64,000 bases of DNA from Lachnospiraceae bacterium (GTDB taxonomy: Bacteria > Bacillota > Clostridia > Lachnospirales > Lachnospiraceae). Location: positions 2,515,501 through 2,579,500 of the forward strand of contig CP107199.1 of assembly GCA_025758065.1 (NCBI GenBank), in the 5' to 3' direction. The notes under the pieces are model-generated. The model was not told the DNA's origin and made no database searches. It worked only from the letters and a program-made list of their open reading frames with translations. Every line of letters begins with the position of its first letter. The stretch's first letter is position 1. The position numbers and the translations under genes were made by a program. Positions 33,359 through 41,642 of this stretch are shown here, piece by piece.

Positions 33359-33642
33359 TTTCATTGATTTGTAAAACTATAAAATGTAAAAAGTCTATTG
33401 CCTATGAAAATGTAAAAAAGTCTATTACGTGGATGTTACCATCAGGTGAAATGTAGGTTTAGTCACTGATAACTTCTGGCTGTTTCATGATACACCCGGG
33501 TGATCTCCTGAAGGATATCCATATGGATAAAATCTTTTTTATATACAATTTTGGTCTCCCGCATCATGCTTAGATTTTCAATAGGCAAAACTGCCATTTT
33601 TCCCTTCTTCTGTTCTCTGGCGCAGGCACTTTGGGGCAGAAT
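33359..33642. repeat. 284-bp direct repeat, right copy
   Basis: Identical to 31,149-31,432. This copy keeps the real 3' end of the intact lysR gene. Confidence 0.95.
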
Positions 33643-34362
33643 GGATACACCCAGTCCCTTTCGTACCAGATCCTTGATAGTAGCAATGTTGTCAACTTCC
33701 AAAGTAATATTAAAGTTGTCAATGGAATCACCGATGCTTTTTAAGGTGGACTCAAAAAGTATACGAGTATCAGAGGTAGGCAGGCGCAGGATCATCCGCT
33801 CCTGCTTTAATTCTGATAAAGTGACCATGGCACGTTTAGCCAAAGGATGACGGATGGACATAACACACACCAGATAATCTGTAGCCAGCATCAGGGAACA
33901 GAGGGAATGCCCGGTTGGAGTGCCGTCTACGATGGCCAGATCAATCTCATAATTATCCAACATATCATAAAGATTATTTATGGTATCAGTAATAATCGTT
34001 ATGGAAAAATTATTATCAGCATTGCTGCAGCGGGCCAGCACTTCCGTGATCAGATTACTTTCGGAGGTGTGTGTGATGCCGATGCGGACCTTGGTCAGCT
34101 GTTTTCGGGAATTGTTGATCTCTGTTTCCATTTTTCCATATAAGGCTTTGATCCTTCGTGCGTATTTTAAGACGATCTCCCCTTCCGGAGTCAGCATTAA
34201 ACTACCTTTTCCACGTACAAACAGGGTAACGCCAAGTTCCTCCTCCAGCTGGCTGATGTGGTGGCTGACCGCTGGCTGGGTCAGAGAAAGAGAAGCAGCA
34301 GCTTTTGTGAAATTCTGATATTCAGCTACAGCTAAAAGTGTTTCTATTTTTGAACCAAGCAT
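33463..34362 (-). CDS. LysR-family transcriptional regulator
   Basis: 299 residues. The N-terminal winged helix-turn-helix is complete (IETLLAVAEYQNFTKAAASL, LTQPAVSHHISQLEEELGVTLF) and is followed by the two-lobed co-inducer domain (VRIGITHTSESNLITEVLAR onward). It is divergent from the antiporter-mgtC pair, the classical arrangement in which LysR proteins regulate the neighbour. A short inverted repeat AAATTAT/ATAATTT (34,381-34,410) lies just upstream of the antiporter -35 and could be its site. The coding region was not broken by the nearby insertion because the target was duplicated. Confidence 0.92.
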   Translation of the reverse strand: MLGSKIETLLAVAEYQNFTKAAASLSLTQPAVSHHISQLEEELGVTLFVRGKGSLMLTPEGEIVLKYARRIKALYGKMETEINNSRKQLTKVRIGITHTSESNLITEVLARCSNADNNFSITIITDTINNLYDMLDNYEIDLAIVDGTPTGHSLCSLMLATDYLVCVMSIRHPLAKRAMVTLSELKQERMILRLPTSDTRILFESTLKSIGDSIDNFNITLEVDNIATIKDLVRKGLGVSILPQSACAREQKKGKMAVLPIENLSMMRETKIVYKKDFIHMDILQEITRVYHETARSYQ

Positions 34363-34408
34363 AGATTCTCCTATAAAGAAAAATTATCATACATAAAAAT
34401 AAAATAAT

Positions 34409-34436
34409 TTGATTTTATTGTAAAAAAGTATATCAT
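34409..34436 (+). promoter_or_regulatory. Sigma-A-type promoter of the antiporter operon
   Basis: TTGATT, 16 bases, TATCAT, 41 bases before the chosen ATG; an inverted repeat at 34,381-34,410 abuts the -35. Confidence 0.5.
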
Positions 34437-34477
34437 ATAGAAACATGACATACAAGGGGAAACAAGGGGGTTACAAC

Positions 34478-35914
34478 ATGAAGTCATTTTTATTTTACCA
34501 TGCAACATCCCAGGCATCAGTGGTGATCATCACCATTGCGCTGATGTTGTTTACAGGATATCTTATGACCCGTATCACCAGAAAATTTAAGCTGCCGAAT
34601 GTAACGGGGTACATTCTGGCAGGAATCCTTATGGGACCTTATTGTCTGGATATGGTGCCGGTAAAGGTCATAGATGGCATGGATTTTCTATCAGATATTG
34701 CACTGGCTTTCATTGCTTTCAGTACAGGTGAGTTTTTCCGTTTTTCGGTTCTGAAGAAAAACGGCTGGAAGGTGGTTGTGATCACGGTCATGGAAGCAGT
34801 GCTGGCATCGGTATGTGTTTTTGCAGTGGTTTATGGAGTTCTTCATCTGAATCTGTCATTTTCTATTGTGCTGGCGGCTCTGGCGTCAGCCACAGCTCCT
34901 GCATCTACTATCATGACGATCCGCCAGACTGGGGCAAAAGGTGATTTTGTAGATACTCTTTTGCAGGTAGTGGCTTTAGATGATGTAGTTGGTCTTGTGG
35001 AATATAGTGCAGCTATCTCCATTGCACTGGCGGCGCTTTCAGGGGGCGGCTTCCAGGTGGGGAATATTTTAAAGCCGATCTTTGTTAACGGTGCGGTATT
35101 GGTACTTGGCGGTATTTTTGGATGGCTGCTAAAATGCATGATGCCAAAGAAAAAATATAAAGATAATCGCCTGATCATATCTGTGGCAGCGCTATTTGCT
35201 TTTTGCGGGATCTGTTCTCTGGCTGATGTATCACCACTTCTGGGATGTATGTCTATGGGAACCATTTATATTAACTTATCTGATGATGATAAGCTGTTTA
35301 AGCAGTTGAATTATTTCAGTCCGCCCATTCTGCTTTTGTTTTTCGTCAGATCAGGTCTTTCTTTCAGGCTGGATGCACTTCTTAATCCGTCAGCAGGAGA
35401 AGATGGGGCTTCTCTTTTAGTGATCGGAGTAGCATATTTCCTTACACGTATCATAGGGAAATATGCAGGTGCGTATTTAGGCTGTATGGCAGTACATAAG
35501 AAAAAACAGGTACGTAATTACTTAGGTCTGGCACTGGTTCCCCAGGCAGGTGTAGCGATTGGTCTGGCAGCTCTTGGGGCAAGAACCTTAGGCGGACAGA
35601 TGGGCATTGACCTGCAGACTGTTATTCTGGCATCCAGTGTGCTGTATGAGCTTACTGGTCCCGCCTGTGCCAAGATATCTTTATATCTGTCCGGATCCTA
35701 TGGGGATATTGAACTGCCAAAGGAGGCTAAAGAAAAGGATCCGGTGACCCGCCTGGAGCTGTTGATCAGGCGGATCCACGAGATCCAGCAGGAAATACCG
35801 GAGACAGAAGAAACTATTTCACCAGAGGAACAGGCATTTTTAGAAGCTGCCAATGAACAGTACGAAGCAGTGGGGGCATTAAGAAATCATTTAAGAGCAA
35901 GGAGGACGTATTAA
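34478..35914 (+). CDS. CPA2-type cation:proton antiporter
   Basis: 478 residues, about 12 membrane segments. Typical motifs of the Na+/H+ exchanger PF00999 fold: KLPNVTGYILAGILMGPYCL, ALAFIAFSTGEFF, and the ion-binding helix LQVVALDDVVGLVEYS with the double aspartate. The last 70 residues are a cytoplasmic helix rich in Glu (ELLIRRIHEIQQEIPETEET). It probably exchanges Na+ or K+ for protons. ATG at 34,478 has AAGGGGG upstream; an earlier ATG at 34,445 has none. It forms a two-gene operon with an MgtC-like gene and is divergent from lysR. Confidence 0.88.
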   Translation: MKSFLFYHATSQASVVIITIALMLFTGYLMTRITRKFKLPNVTGYILAGILMGPYCLDMVPVKVIDGMDFLSDIALAFIAFSTGEFFRFSVLKKNGWKVVVITVMEAVLASVCVFAVVYGVLHLNLSFSIVLAALASATAPASTIMTIRQTGAKGDFVDTLLQVVALDDVVGLVEYSAAISIALAALSGGGFQVGNILKPIFVNGAVLVLGGIFGWLLKCMMPKKKYKDNRLIISVAALFAFCGICSLADVSPLLGCMSMGTIYINLSDDDKLFKQLNYFSPPILLLFFVRSGLSFRLDALLNPSAGEDGASLLVIGVAYFLTRIIGKYAGAYLGCMAVHKKKQVRNYLGLALVPQAGVAIGLAALGARTLGGQMGIDLQTVILASSVLYELTGPACAKISLYLSGSYGDIELPKEAKEKDPVTRLELLIRRIHEIQQEIPETEETISPEEQAFLEAANEQYEAVGALRNHLRARRTY

Positions 35915-35915
35915 T

Positions 35916-36632
35916 ATGGGATATATAGCAGCAGAACTGACAAAAGGATGGATGATGGAAGGCGTGGGAGAGCAGGTGATCTTCAGGATCATTTTGTCAC
36001 TGGCACTGGCGGCTGTGATCGGCTGTGAACGGTCCAGCAAGCGTCATTCTGCAGGTATGAGGACTTTTATGCTGGTCAGTGTATCTGCTACAGCAGCAGT
36101 TTTGACAGATATGTATCTGGCCAGGGAATTTTCTTTTGTAATCCCTGTTATTTCCGGGGCAGCTGTTGTAGGCATTGCCATGATAAGCGGAAATTCCATT
36201 CTTTTCAGCTCTAAGAACCAGATCAAGGGCTTGACTACATCTGCAGCTCTTTGGGCATGCGGCTTTATGGGACTGATGCTTGGTGCAGGAATGTATATTT
36301 CAGCGTTTGCTATTTTCATGGCTCTCCTTTGCGGTATTTCACTGTTCCCATCAGCAGAGCGTTATTTAAAAGACCGCTCTAACCATTTTGAAGTACATCT
36401 GGAATTAAAGAGCAGCTTTAAGCTTCAGGATTTCGTGGCAACGATCCGGAAACTTGGTATCCGCATTGATGATATTGAGGCAAATCCGGCTTATTTAAAT
36501 TCCGGACTCAGTGTGTATACAGTTTCCCTGACTGTAGACAGCCAGGAACTTAAGAAAGAAAAAAAACACAGTGACATCATTGAAGCACTGCGTTCTCTGG
36601 ATTACATCTATTATATAGAAGAAATTAAATGA
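35916..36632 (+). CDS. MgtC/SapB-family membrane protein
   Basis: 238 residues. Four to five membrane helices with the family motif ALAAVIGCERSSKRHSAGMR TFMLVS, then GLTTSAALWACGFMGLMLGA G. The C-terminal 85 residues form a soluble ACT-like domain (FEVHLELKSSFKLQDFVATI). MgtC proteins modulate magnesium/phosphate homeostasis and the ATP synthase in other bacteria; the role here is unknown. It starts one base after the antiporter stop with AGGAGG upstream. Confidence 0.9.
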   Translation: MGYIAAELTKGWMMEGVGEQVIFRIILSLALAAVIGCERSSKRHSAGMRTFMLVSVSATAAVLTDMYLAREFSFVIPVISGAAVVGIAMISGNSILFSSKNQIKGLTTSAALWACGFMGLMLGAGMYISAFAIFMALLCGISLFPSAERYLKDRSNHFEVHLELKSSFKLQDFVATIRKLGIRIDDIEANPAYLNSGLSVYTVSLTVDSQELKKEKKHSDIIEALRSLDYIYYIEEIK

Positions 36633-36689
36633 TTTGCCTACTACACAAAACCGGAAAAATATTGTATACTTGTATAGTTAGCAATAACA

Positions 36690-36778
36690 GGAGGAATACC
36701 CAAGTGGTTGAAGGGTCTGGCTTCGAACACCAGTAGGTCGGTAACACCGGCGCAAGGGTTCAAATCCCTTTTCCTCCG
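36690..36778 (+). tRNA. tRNA-Ser (CGA anticodon)
   Basis: Class II tRNA of 89 bases. Acceptor arms GGAGGAA and TTCCTCC, discriminator G, long variable arm (TAGGTCGGTAACACCGGC region) and T arm with GGTTCAAATCC. The anticodon loop reads TTCGAAC, giving CGA, serine. The closing pair of the anticodon stem is C-A, otherwise CTGG/CCAG. CCA is not encoded. Confidence 0.93.
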
Positions 36779-36785
36779 TAAGTAT

Positions 36786-36849
36786 GATGCCCTTTTGGAG
36801 TCTTTCATACACTTGCTGTTACGGCCGGTTTTTCGCCGGCCGCAATGTT
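36786..36849 (+). repeat. Diverged relic of miniature element family 1, with hairpin
   Basis: The stretch containing GGAGTCTTTCATACACTTGC aligns to the left part of the copies at 16,208 and 62,118 (GGAGTCTTTCCTGCACCTGC). A strong CGGCCGG/CCGGCCG hairpin follows and may end the tRNA transcript. Confidence 0.5.
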
Positions 36850-36858
36850 TACCGGCAT

Positions 36859-37746
36859 TTATTTAAAATTTCCTGTTACTGACTGTGGAATGGTAAATTC
36901 AACAGCTCCCATGTAAGCAGGTGCCACTTCTGTTTCGTCAAAAGTGATCACAAGTTCACCTTTTTCATTAAAGTAAAAGCTTTCATCTCCATTTAACTCC
37001 TTAAAATCCCATTCAGGCATATCACTTTCAATAAAATAAGTAACAGAAGAGTCTGCCGCCATCTGTGCTTTCATCTGTTCTTTAATATTGTCGCTGATAG
37101 CAGTGAGCATTTCCGGTCTGTCTTTAAAAAGAGCAGAAAGGGGAACAATATTTCCGGTAGTTTTATCAATGGTAAATACCTTGGTATATTCTGTTCCGCT
37201 TGCCATTACAAGTGTGGTATCAATGCGCAGGCACAGATATTTATCTGTATCAGTTACTACTTTATAAGTAGAAGTGAGAGAGTAGCTGCCTTCTCCCTGG
37301 GATTCCCGAAGCTCTTTTTCGTATTGGGCGATCAGTTCATTTGCATAATCCCCAATAGAGCGGTTCACAGCTTCTGGTGCGGAGTCAATTTCCGGGATGT
37401 CTACTTTGGCTTCAAAATGATTGGTCTTATCTTCATATGTACGTAAAGTAACTACTTTTGTAATGGCACCGATCACCGGCAGGTTTGTCATGGCATTGGC
37501 AATAGTTGGGCTCACGTTGGTAATGATAGCAAGAGCGACCACAGCAGCAGCGGCAGTAGTGCCGGTTGTGCGTAAAATGCGAAGAAATGGGCTGTGTTTA
37601 CGCTTCCCTTCTTTGATCCCGGCTAAGATCCGGGCTTTTGCAGCATCAGGAACCGGGATTTCATTGTATTCCTGCTTTAAAGACTCAAGTTTATCTAAAT
37701 TATCTAAATTATCAAAATATCCTGAATTACGATCCTGTTTTTTCAT
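36859..37746 (-). CDS. RsiV-like anti-sigma factor (DUF3298 domain)
   Basis: 295 residues. A cytoplasmic N-terminus (about 1-55), one membrane helix (about 60-85, LRTTGTTAAAAVVALAIITN), and an extracellular domain with VTLRTYEDKTNHFEAKVDIP and a C-terminal DUF3298 part (NEKGELVITFDETEVAPAYM). RsiV of Bacillus has this layout and releases sigma-V on lysozyme binding. It lies 19 bases after an ECF sigma gene. ATG at 37,746 has AGGAG upstream; a longer frame to 37,785 overlaps the sigma gene. The lysozyme-sensing role is inferred from family only. Confidence 0.8.
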   Translation of the reverse strand: MKKQDRNSGYFDNLDNLDKLESLKQEYNEIPVPDAAKARILAGIKEGKRKHSPFLRILRTTGTTAAAAVVALAIITNVSPTIANAMTNLPVIGAITKVVTLRTYEDKTNHFEAKVDIPEIDSAPEAVNRSIGDYANELIAQYEKELRESQGEGSYSLTSTYKVVTDTDKYLCLRIDTTLVMASGTEYTKVFTIDKTTGNIVPLSALFKDRPEMLTAISDNIKEQMKAQMAADSSVTYFIESDMPEWDFKELNGDESFYFNEKGELVITFDETEVAPAYMGAVEFTIPQSVTGNFK

Positions 37747-37765
37747 TAATATGGTCTCCTTTCTT

Positions 37766-38263
37766 TTACAGAGCTGCTGTATCATCCAGCTGGATGCGAA
37801 GTTTTTTTAATGACCGGTACAATCGGGTCTTTACGGTATTTACATTTTCATCGACCACAAGGGCAATGTCCTCGATCTTCATATCCTCAAAATATCTCAG
37901 GATGATGACGGTGCGGTTCTCGGGCTCCAAACGGTTCAAAGCCTTTTTAAGATCCAATTCCTCGTATTTATCTTCTGCTGCAGCTTCAGGAAGCTCTTCG
38001 GCAGGCTGTTCTTTTATCTGGTTTCGCAGCAGATCCAGGCTTGTGTTTACTACGATCCGGCATAGCCATGGAAGAAGCTTCGTAGTATCCTTTAATTTTT
38101 TGCACTGGATAATGGCTTTGCAGGCGCTTTCCTGGACAACGTCCAAAGCATCTGCTTCATTATGTACATAACTGTAGGCCAGCCGGTAAAAACGTTCATA
38201 TTGGTCAATGAGCATTTTTTCCGTTTGCAGCCGGATTTTTTCTGCTTGATCAGAATGGTTCAT
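37766..38263 (-). CDS. ECF-type RNA polymerase sigma factor (SigV-like)
   Basis: 165 residues. Region 2 (ERFYRLAYSYVHNEADALDV VQESACKAI) and region 4 (LKKALNRLEPENRTVIILRY FEDMKIEDIALVV, then VKTRLYRSLKKLRI) are both present. The anti-sigma gene follows directly. GGAAAGGAG precedes the ATG. A 167-bp miniature element begins only 33 bases upstream of the start, so any promoter must lie in or be created by that element. A target could be the amidase on the other side, but this is guesswork. Confidence 0.9.
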   Translation of the reverse strand: MNHSDQAEKIRLQTEKMLIDQYERFYRLAYSYVHNEADALDVVQESACKAIIQCKKLKDTTKLLPWLCRIVVNTSLDLLRNQIKEQPAEELPEAAAEDKYEELDLKKALNRLEPENRTVIILRYFEDMKIEDIALVVDENVNTVKTRLYRSLKKLRIQLDDTAAL

Positions 38264-38295
38264 GACGCATTCTCCTTTCCAATTTTAATCTGCGT

Positions 38296-38462
38296 ACTAG
38301 TACACCGTTTTCGAAATAACTATACCACTCGCTTGTCTGCGAATCTGATTGCACAGGTCTAAAAGCCTCAGCGTAGCCCGCTACGCCTGCGTTTTTAGAC
38401 TTGCACACTCAAATCCGCATCCTACGCGATTAGTACAGTTATTTACGAAACGATGTACTAGT
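38296..38462 (+). repeat. Miniature inverted-repeat element, family 2, copy A (167 bp)
   Basis: Bounded by ACTAGTACACCGTTTTCG and, inverted, ACTAGTACATCGTTTCG, with a central AGCGTAGCCCGCTACGC palindrome. Nearly identical in inverse orientation to 57,344-57,510, also 167 bp. It fills most of the sigma-amidase gap. Beyond it, 38,487-38,656 shows only the amidase leader. Confidence 0.88.
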
Positions 38463-38486
38463 ACATCGTTTTCAAAATAACTGTAT
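38457..38486 (+). repeat. Solo left end of family 2 element
   Basis: ACTAGTACATCGTTTTCA continuing AAATAACTGTA repeats the left end of the 167-bp element, sharing the ACTAGT with copy A, and then diverges. Confidence 0.7.
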
Positions 38487-38656
38487 CAGTACGTCTTTTT
38501 GTGTCTTACACTTATTAGACGCATGGAATGGGAAAAAAGTTGCAGAAAATAGTATACTCTTCATAAAATTTACTGCAAGTCCTTAAGAAGTTCTTCATTG
38601 AGTTTTTCGGGGAATAATGTTATATTGGAAAAAATAAGATACAGGGGATAGATAAT

Positions 38657-39316
38657 TTGGAAAAGCGAGAACGAAAGGCGATAACTTTTCCCATGGCAGC
38701 TGTTTTTATGGCAATGATGATCGGCATTCTTTCCGGTCTTGGCAGCGGCTACTATATATGGGGAAGAGAGCCTGAAAATACAGTTGATCTGAAAGCAGTA
38801 GAAGTTCCTGACTGGGTACAGCAGGATTTTTTACGGAAAAATATTTTTTCACGTCCGGATGTGACCCGCAAGCAGGTGAAAAATATAGTGATCCATTATG
38901 TGGGAAATCCGGGAACCAGTGCAAAGGCTACCAGAAACTATTTTGACAGCCTGGCAGACCAGGATGCACAGAAAGAGGGGATTTCTTCCAGCAGCCATTT
39001 CGTAGTAGGGCTGGATGGGGAGGTAATACAGTGCATTCCTATTGATGAGACAGCCTATGCAAATGCCCCCAGAAATGATGATACCATTTCTATAGAAGTA
39101 TGTCATCCAGATGATACCGGCAAATTTAACGATGCTTCCTATGAATCAGTGGTAAAGCTGACTGCCTGGCTTTGCAGGCAGCTGAAATTAAAAAGCTCCG
39201 ATGTAGTACGCCATTATGATATAAATGGAAAAAAGTGTCCAAAATATTATGTAGAAGATAAAGAAGCCTGGAAACAGTTAAAAGAAGATGTAAAAGAGCA
39301 GATGAAGGCAGATTAA
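38657..39316 (+). CDS. N-acetylmuramoyl-L-alanine amidase (Amidase_2), membrane-anchored
   Basis: 219 residues. One N-terminal membrane segment (about 11-36) then an Amidase_2/PGRP domain: VKNIVIHYVGNPGTSAKATR with the first zinc His, SSHFVVGLDGEVIQCIP, SIEVCHPDDTGKF, and VVRHYDINGKKCPKYY with the second His and a Cys ligand. It cuts the amide between muramic acid and the stem peptide. The start appears to be TTG, nine bases after AGGGG; the next ATG has no site. It lies between solo left and right ends of the family-2 element (38,457 and 39,350). Confidence 0.9.
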   Translation: MEKRERKAITFPMAAVFMAMMIGILSGLGSGYYIWGREPENTVDLKAVEVPDWVQQDFLRKNIFSRPDVTRKQVKNIVIHYVGNPGTSAKATRNYFDSLADQDAQKEGISSSSHFVVGLDGEVIQCIPIDETAYANAPRNDDTISIEVCHPDDTGKFNDASYESVVKLTAWLCRQLKLKSSDVVRHYDINGKKCPKYYVEDKEAWKQLKEDVKEQMKAD

Positions 39317-39329
39317 TGGATATGCCAGC

Positions 39330-39350
39330 ACAGTTACGAAACGATGTACT
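39330..39350 (+). repeat. Solo right end of family 2 element
   Basis: ACAGTTACGAAACGATGTACT matches the right end of the 167-bp element except for a four-base deletion. It follows the amidase gene. Confidence 0.6.
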
Positions 39351-39366
39351 GGAAGTCTGGCTGCAT

Positions 39367-39408
39367 AAAAAGCAGAGATGCCCCTACAGCGGGAGCATCT
39401 CTGCTTTT
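39367..39408. terminator. Bidirectional terminator between amidase and hisK
   Basis: AAAAGCAGAGATGC pairs with GCATCTCTGCTTTT; A/T tracts on both sides serve both convergent genes. Confidence 0.85.
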
Positions 39409-40199
39409 CTTTCATGAAATACGGTATAATAGCGAAAACCATAGCTTTTTAACATTTCGCGGCATTGTTCAAAGCCGATGCCCAGAGTTTTTGGTGTATG
39501 GGCATCAGAACCGATAGTGATCAGTTCTCCACCAAGGTCCTTGTAGAAACGGAAAACATCAGCACATGGATTGGTATCTCCCAGTCCGTATCGGATACCG
39601 CCTGTATTACACTCCAGACATTTTCCGTTTTCAATGAGCAGCTTCAAAATCGGACGGATATAGGATTCGTAATCCTTCCAGGAATAAAACTCATTTTTAT
39701 GGGGAGCATATCTTAAAGAATAATCCAGGTGTCCATAGGAGTCAAAAGTATCACACAGTTTTTTTATGCGTTCCAGAGATACCTTAAAAAAGGCTTCCAT
39801 ACCTTCTTTTTCTCCGAAACGGTCCCAGAATGCTTTTTCATAAGGATCCATCTGGTCTACAAAATGGCTGGAACCAATAACAAAATCAAATTCTTTCCCC
39901 CAGGTTTTTGCAAAATCATGGAGATAATCACCCACATGGTTTTGCAGACCCAGTTCGATTCCAATATTTAAACGGATCCGGTCTGCGTATTCATCCTTTA
40001 TTTTGCGTAAGCTTTCTATATAAGTAGGAAGATCTAAAGTAAAGTCATCAGGACAGAACTGGCTTCCGTGATCATGGTGATCTGTAATACAGATTTCTTT
40101 CATCCCCAGGGAAATGGCTTTTTCCAGCTGATCCCGTACCGGGGTTTCGGAATCTGCAGAAAATTCTGTGTGGAGATGGTAGTCATAAATAGCATCCAT
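39384..40199 (-). CDS. hisK: Histidinol-phosphatase, PHP family
   Basis: 271 residues. All PHP metal-binding motifs can be read: YHLHTEFSADS, ITDHHDHG, GIELGLQ, GSSHF, YGHLDYSLRY, CNTGGIRYG and GSDAHTP. The length and order fit HisK/HisJ-type histidinol-phosphatases, which remove phosphate from L-histidinol phosphate. No other his gene is near, so a different phosphoester substrate is possible. Its end overlaps the shared terminator. AGGAGA precedes the ATG. Confidence 0.85.
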   Translation of the reverse strand: MDAIYDYHLHTEFSADSETPVRDQLEKAISLGMKEICITDHHDHGSQFCPDDFTLDLPTYIESLRKIKDEYADRIRLNIGIELGLQNHVGDYLHDFAKTWGKEFDFVIGSSHFVDQMDPYEKAFWDRFGEKEGMEAFFKVSLERIKKLCDTFDSYGHLDYSLRYAPHKNEFYSWKDYESYIRPILKLLIENGKCLECNTGGIRYGLGDTNPCADVFRFYKDLGGELITIGSDAHTPKTLGIGFEQCREMLKSYGFRYYTVFHERKAEMLPL

Positions 40200-40224
40200 A
40201 GTGATAAGTCTCCTTTTTTGTTAT

Positions 40225-40243
40225 ATGTACTCTCAGAATCTTT
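40225..40243 (-). repeat. Solo end of miniature element family 1
   Basis: ATGTACTCTCAGAATCTTT matches the right end of family 1 read inversely (ATGTACTCCCGGAATCTTT), with two mismatches. The rest of 40,244-40,415 shows nothing recognisable. Confidence 0.5.
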
Positions 40244-40415
40244 ATTTTCTCACATTATAATTACAAATGACGGTAATAACAAGTCTGTACCCGACAATAA
40301 ACACACTTTCCCATTCAAACCAGCGATGGCTGAAATGTAACGAAATAAAAATCCGCTGAAAATTACTGGAATTTATGAGAGAAAATAGTCAGAATGGTAG
40401 AAACGAAAAAAAGAC

Positions 40416-40444
40416 TTGCTATTTTGGATAAAATTGAGTACAAT
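40416..40444 (+). promoter_or_regulatory. Sigma-A promoter of gap
   Basis: TTGCTA, 17 bases, TACAAT, 62 bases before the gap ATG; the ribosome site is AGGAGGA. Confidence 0.75.
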
Positions 40445-40506
40445 GTAGACAGTTGATTAATATTTAACAAATAATATTTTTTTAACAATCTAGGAGGAAT
40501 TGAATC

Positions 40507-41538
40507 ATGGCAGTAAAAGTTGCAATTAATGGTTTCGGACGTATTGGACGTCTGGCTTTCCGTCAGATGTTCGGAGCAGAGGGTTACGAGGTAGTAGCAA
40601 TCAATGACTTAACCGATCCTAAGATGTTAGCACATCTGTTAAAGTATGATACAGCACAGGGTGGATATGCTGGACACATTGGTGAAGGCAAGCACACTGT
40701 AGAGGCTGGAGAAGATTCAATCACAGTTGACGGCAAGAAGATCACTATCTACAAAGAGCCAAAGGCTGCTGACCTTCCATGGGGCGAGCTTGGCGTAGAT
40801 GTAGTATTAGAGTGCACTGGCTTCTATACTTCTAAGGAAAAAGCACAGGCTCATATTGATGCAGGTGCTAAGAAGGTTGTTATTTCAGCACCAGCTGGAA
40901 ACGACTTAAAGACCATCGTTTACTCTGTAAATGAGAAGACTCTGACAGCAGAAGATACCATCATCTCCGCTGCATCCTGCACCACCAACTGCTTAGCACC
41001 TATGGCTAAGGCATTAAATGACTACGCTCCGATCCAGAGCGGTATCATGAGCACCATTCATGCTTACACCGGCGACCAGATGATCCTTGACGGACCACAC
41101 AGAAAGGGCGACTTAAGAAGAGCACGTGCAGGCGCAGCTAACATCGTTCCTAACTCTACTGGTGCAGCTAAGGCAATCGGTCTGGTTATCCCAGAGCTGA
41201 ACGGCAAGCTGATCGGTTCCGCACAGCGTGTACCTGTACCAACCGGTTCTACCACAATCTTAACAGCTGTTGTTAAGAAGGCAGACGTAACCAAGGAAGA
41301 GATCAATGCTGCTATGAAGGCTGCTGCATCTGAGTCCTTCGGATACAACGAGGATCCGATCGTATCTTCTGATGTTATCGGTATGAGATTTGGTTCTCTG
41401 TTTGATGCAACCCAGACTATGGTTTCCCATATCGCTGATGATCTGTATGAAGTACAGGTTGTTTCATGGTATGACAACGAGAATTCTTACACCAGCCAGA
41501 TGGTAAGAACTATCAAGTACTTCGCTGAGTTAGCATAA
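40507..41538 (+). CDS. gap: Glyceraldehyde-3-phosphate dehydrogenase, type I
   Basis: 343 residues. NAD-binding start VKVAINGFGRIGRLAFRQM, catalytic Cys in SAASCTTNCLAPMAKAL, and the conserved C-terminus SWYDNENSYTSQMVRTIKYF. It oxidises glyceraldehyde 3-phosphate in glycolysis. The codon use is strongly biased, as for a highly expressed gene. It has its own promoter and terminator, and pgk, tpiA and gpmI follow in the same direction. Confidence 0.98.
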   Translation: MAVKVAINGFGRIGRLAFRQMFGAEGYEVVAINDLTDPKMLAHLLKYDTAQGGYAGHIGEGKHTVEAGEDSITVDGKKITIYKEPKAADLPWGELGVDVVLECTGFYTSKEKAQAHIDAGAKKVVISAPAGNDLKTIVYSVNEKTLTAEDTIISAASCTTNCLAPMAKALNDYAPIQSGIMSTIHAYTGDQMILDGPHRKGDLRRARAGAANIVPNSTGAAKAIGLVIPELNGKLIGSAQRVPVPTGSTTILTAVVKKADVTKEEINAAMKAAASESFGYNEDPIVSSDVIGMRFGSLFDATQTMVSHIADDLYEVQVVSWYDNENSYTSQMVRTIKYFAELA

Positions 41539-41560
41539 TCCAGATTTTAAAGACTCATAA

Positions 41561-41592
41561 GGGGTCCGGTCTTTAGGACCGGGCCCTTTTTT
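41561..41592 (+). terminator. Terminator after gap
   Basis: GGGTCCGGTC pairs with GACCGGGCCC, then TTTTTT. Probably a partial stop before pgk, as no clear separate promoter is seen. Confidence 0.85.
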
Positions 41593-41642
41593 CGTGAAAT
41601 ACATTTACAAGTTTGCCAGTTTACTGAAAGGAGATATCTAAA

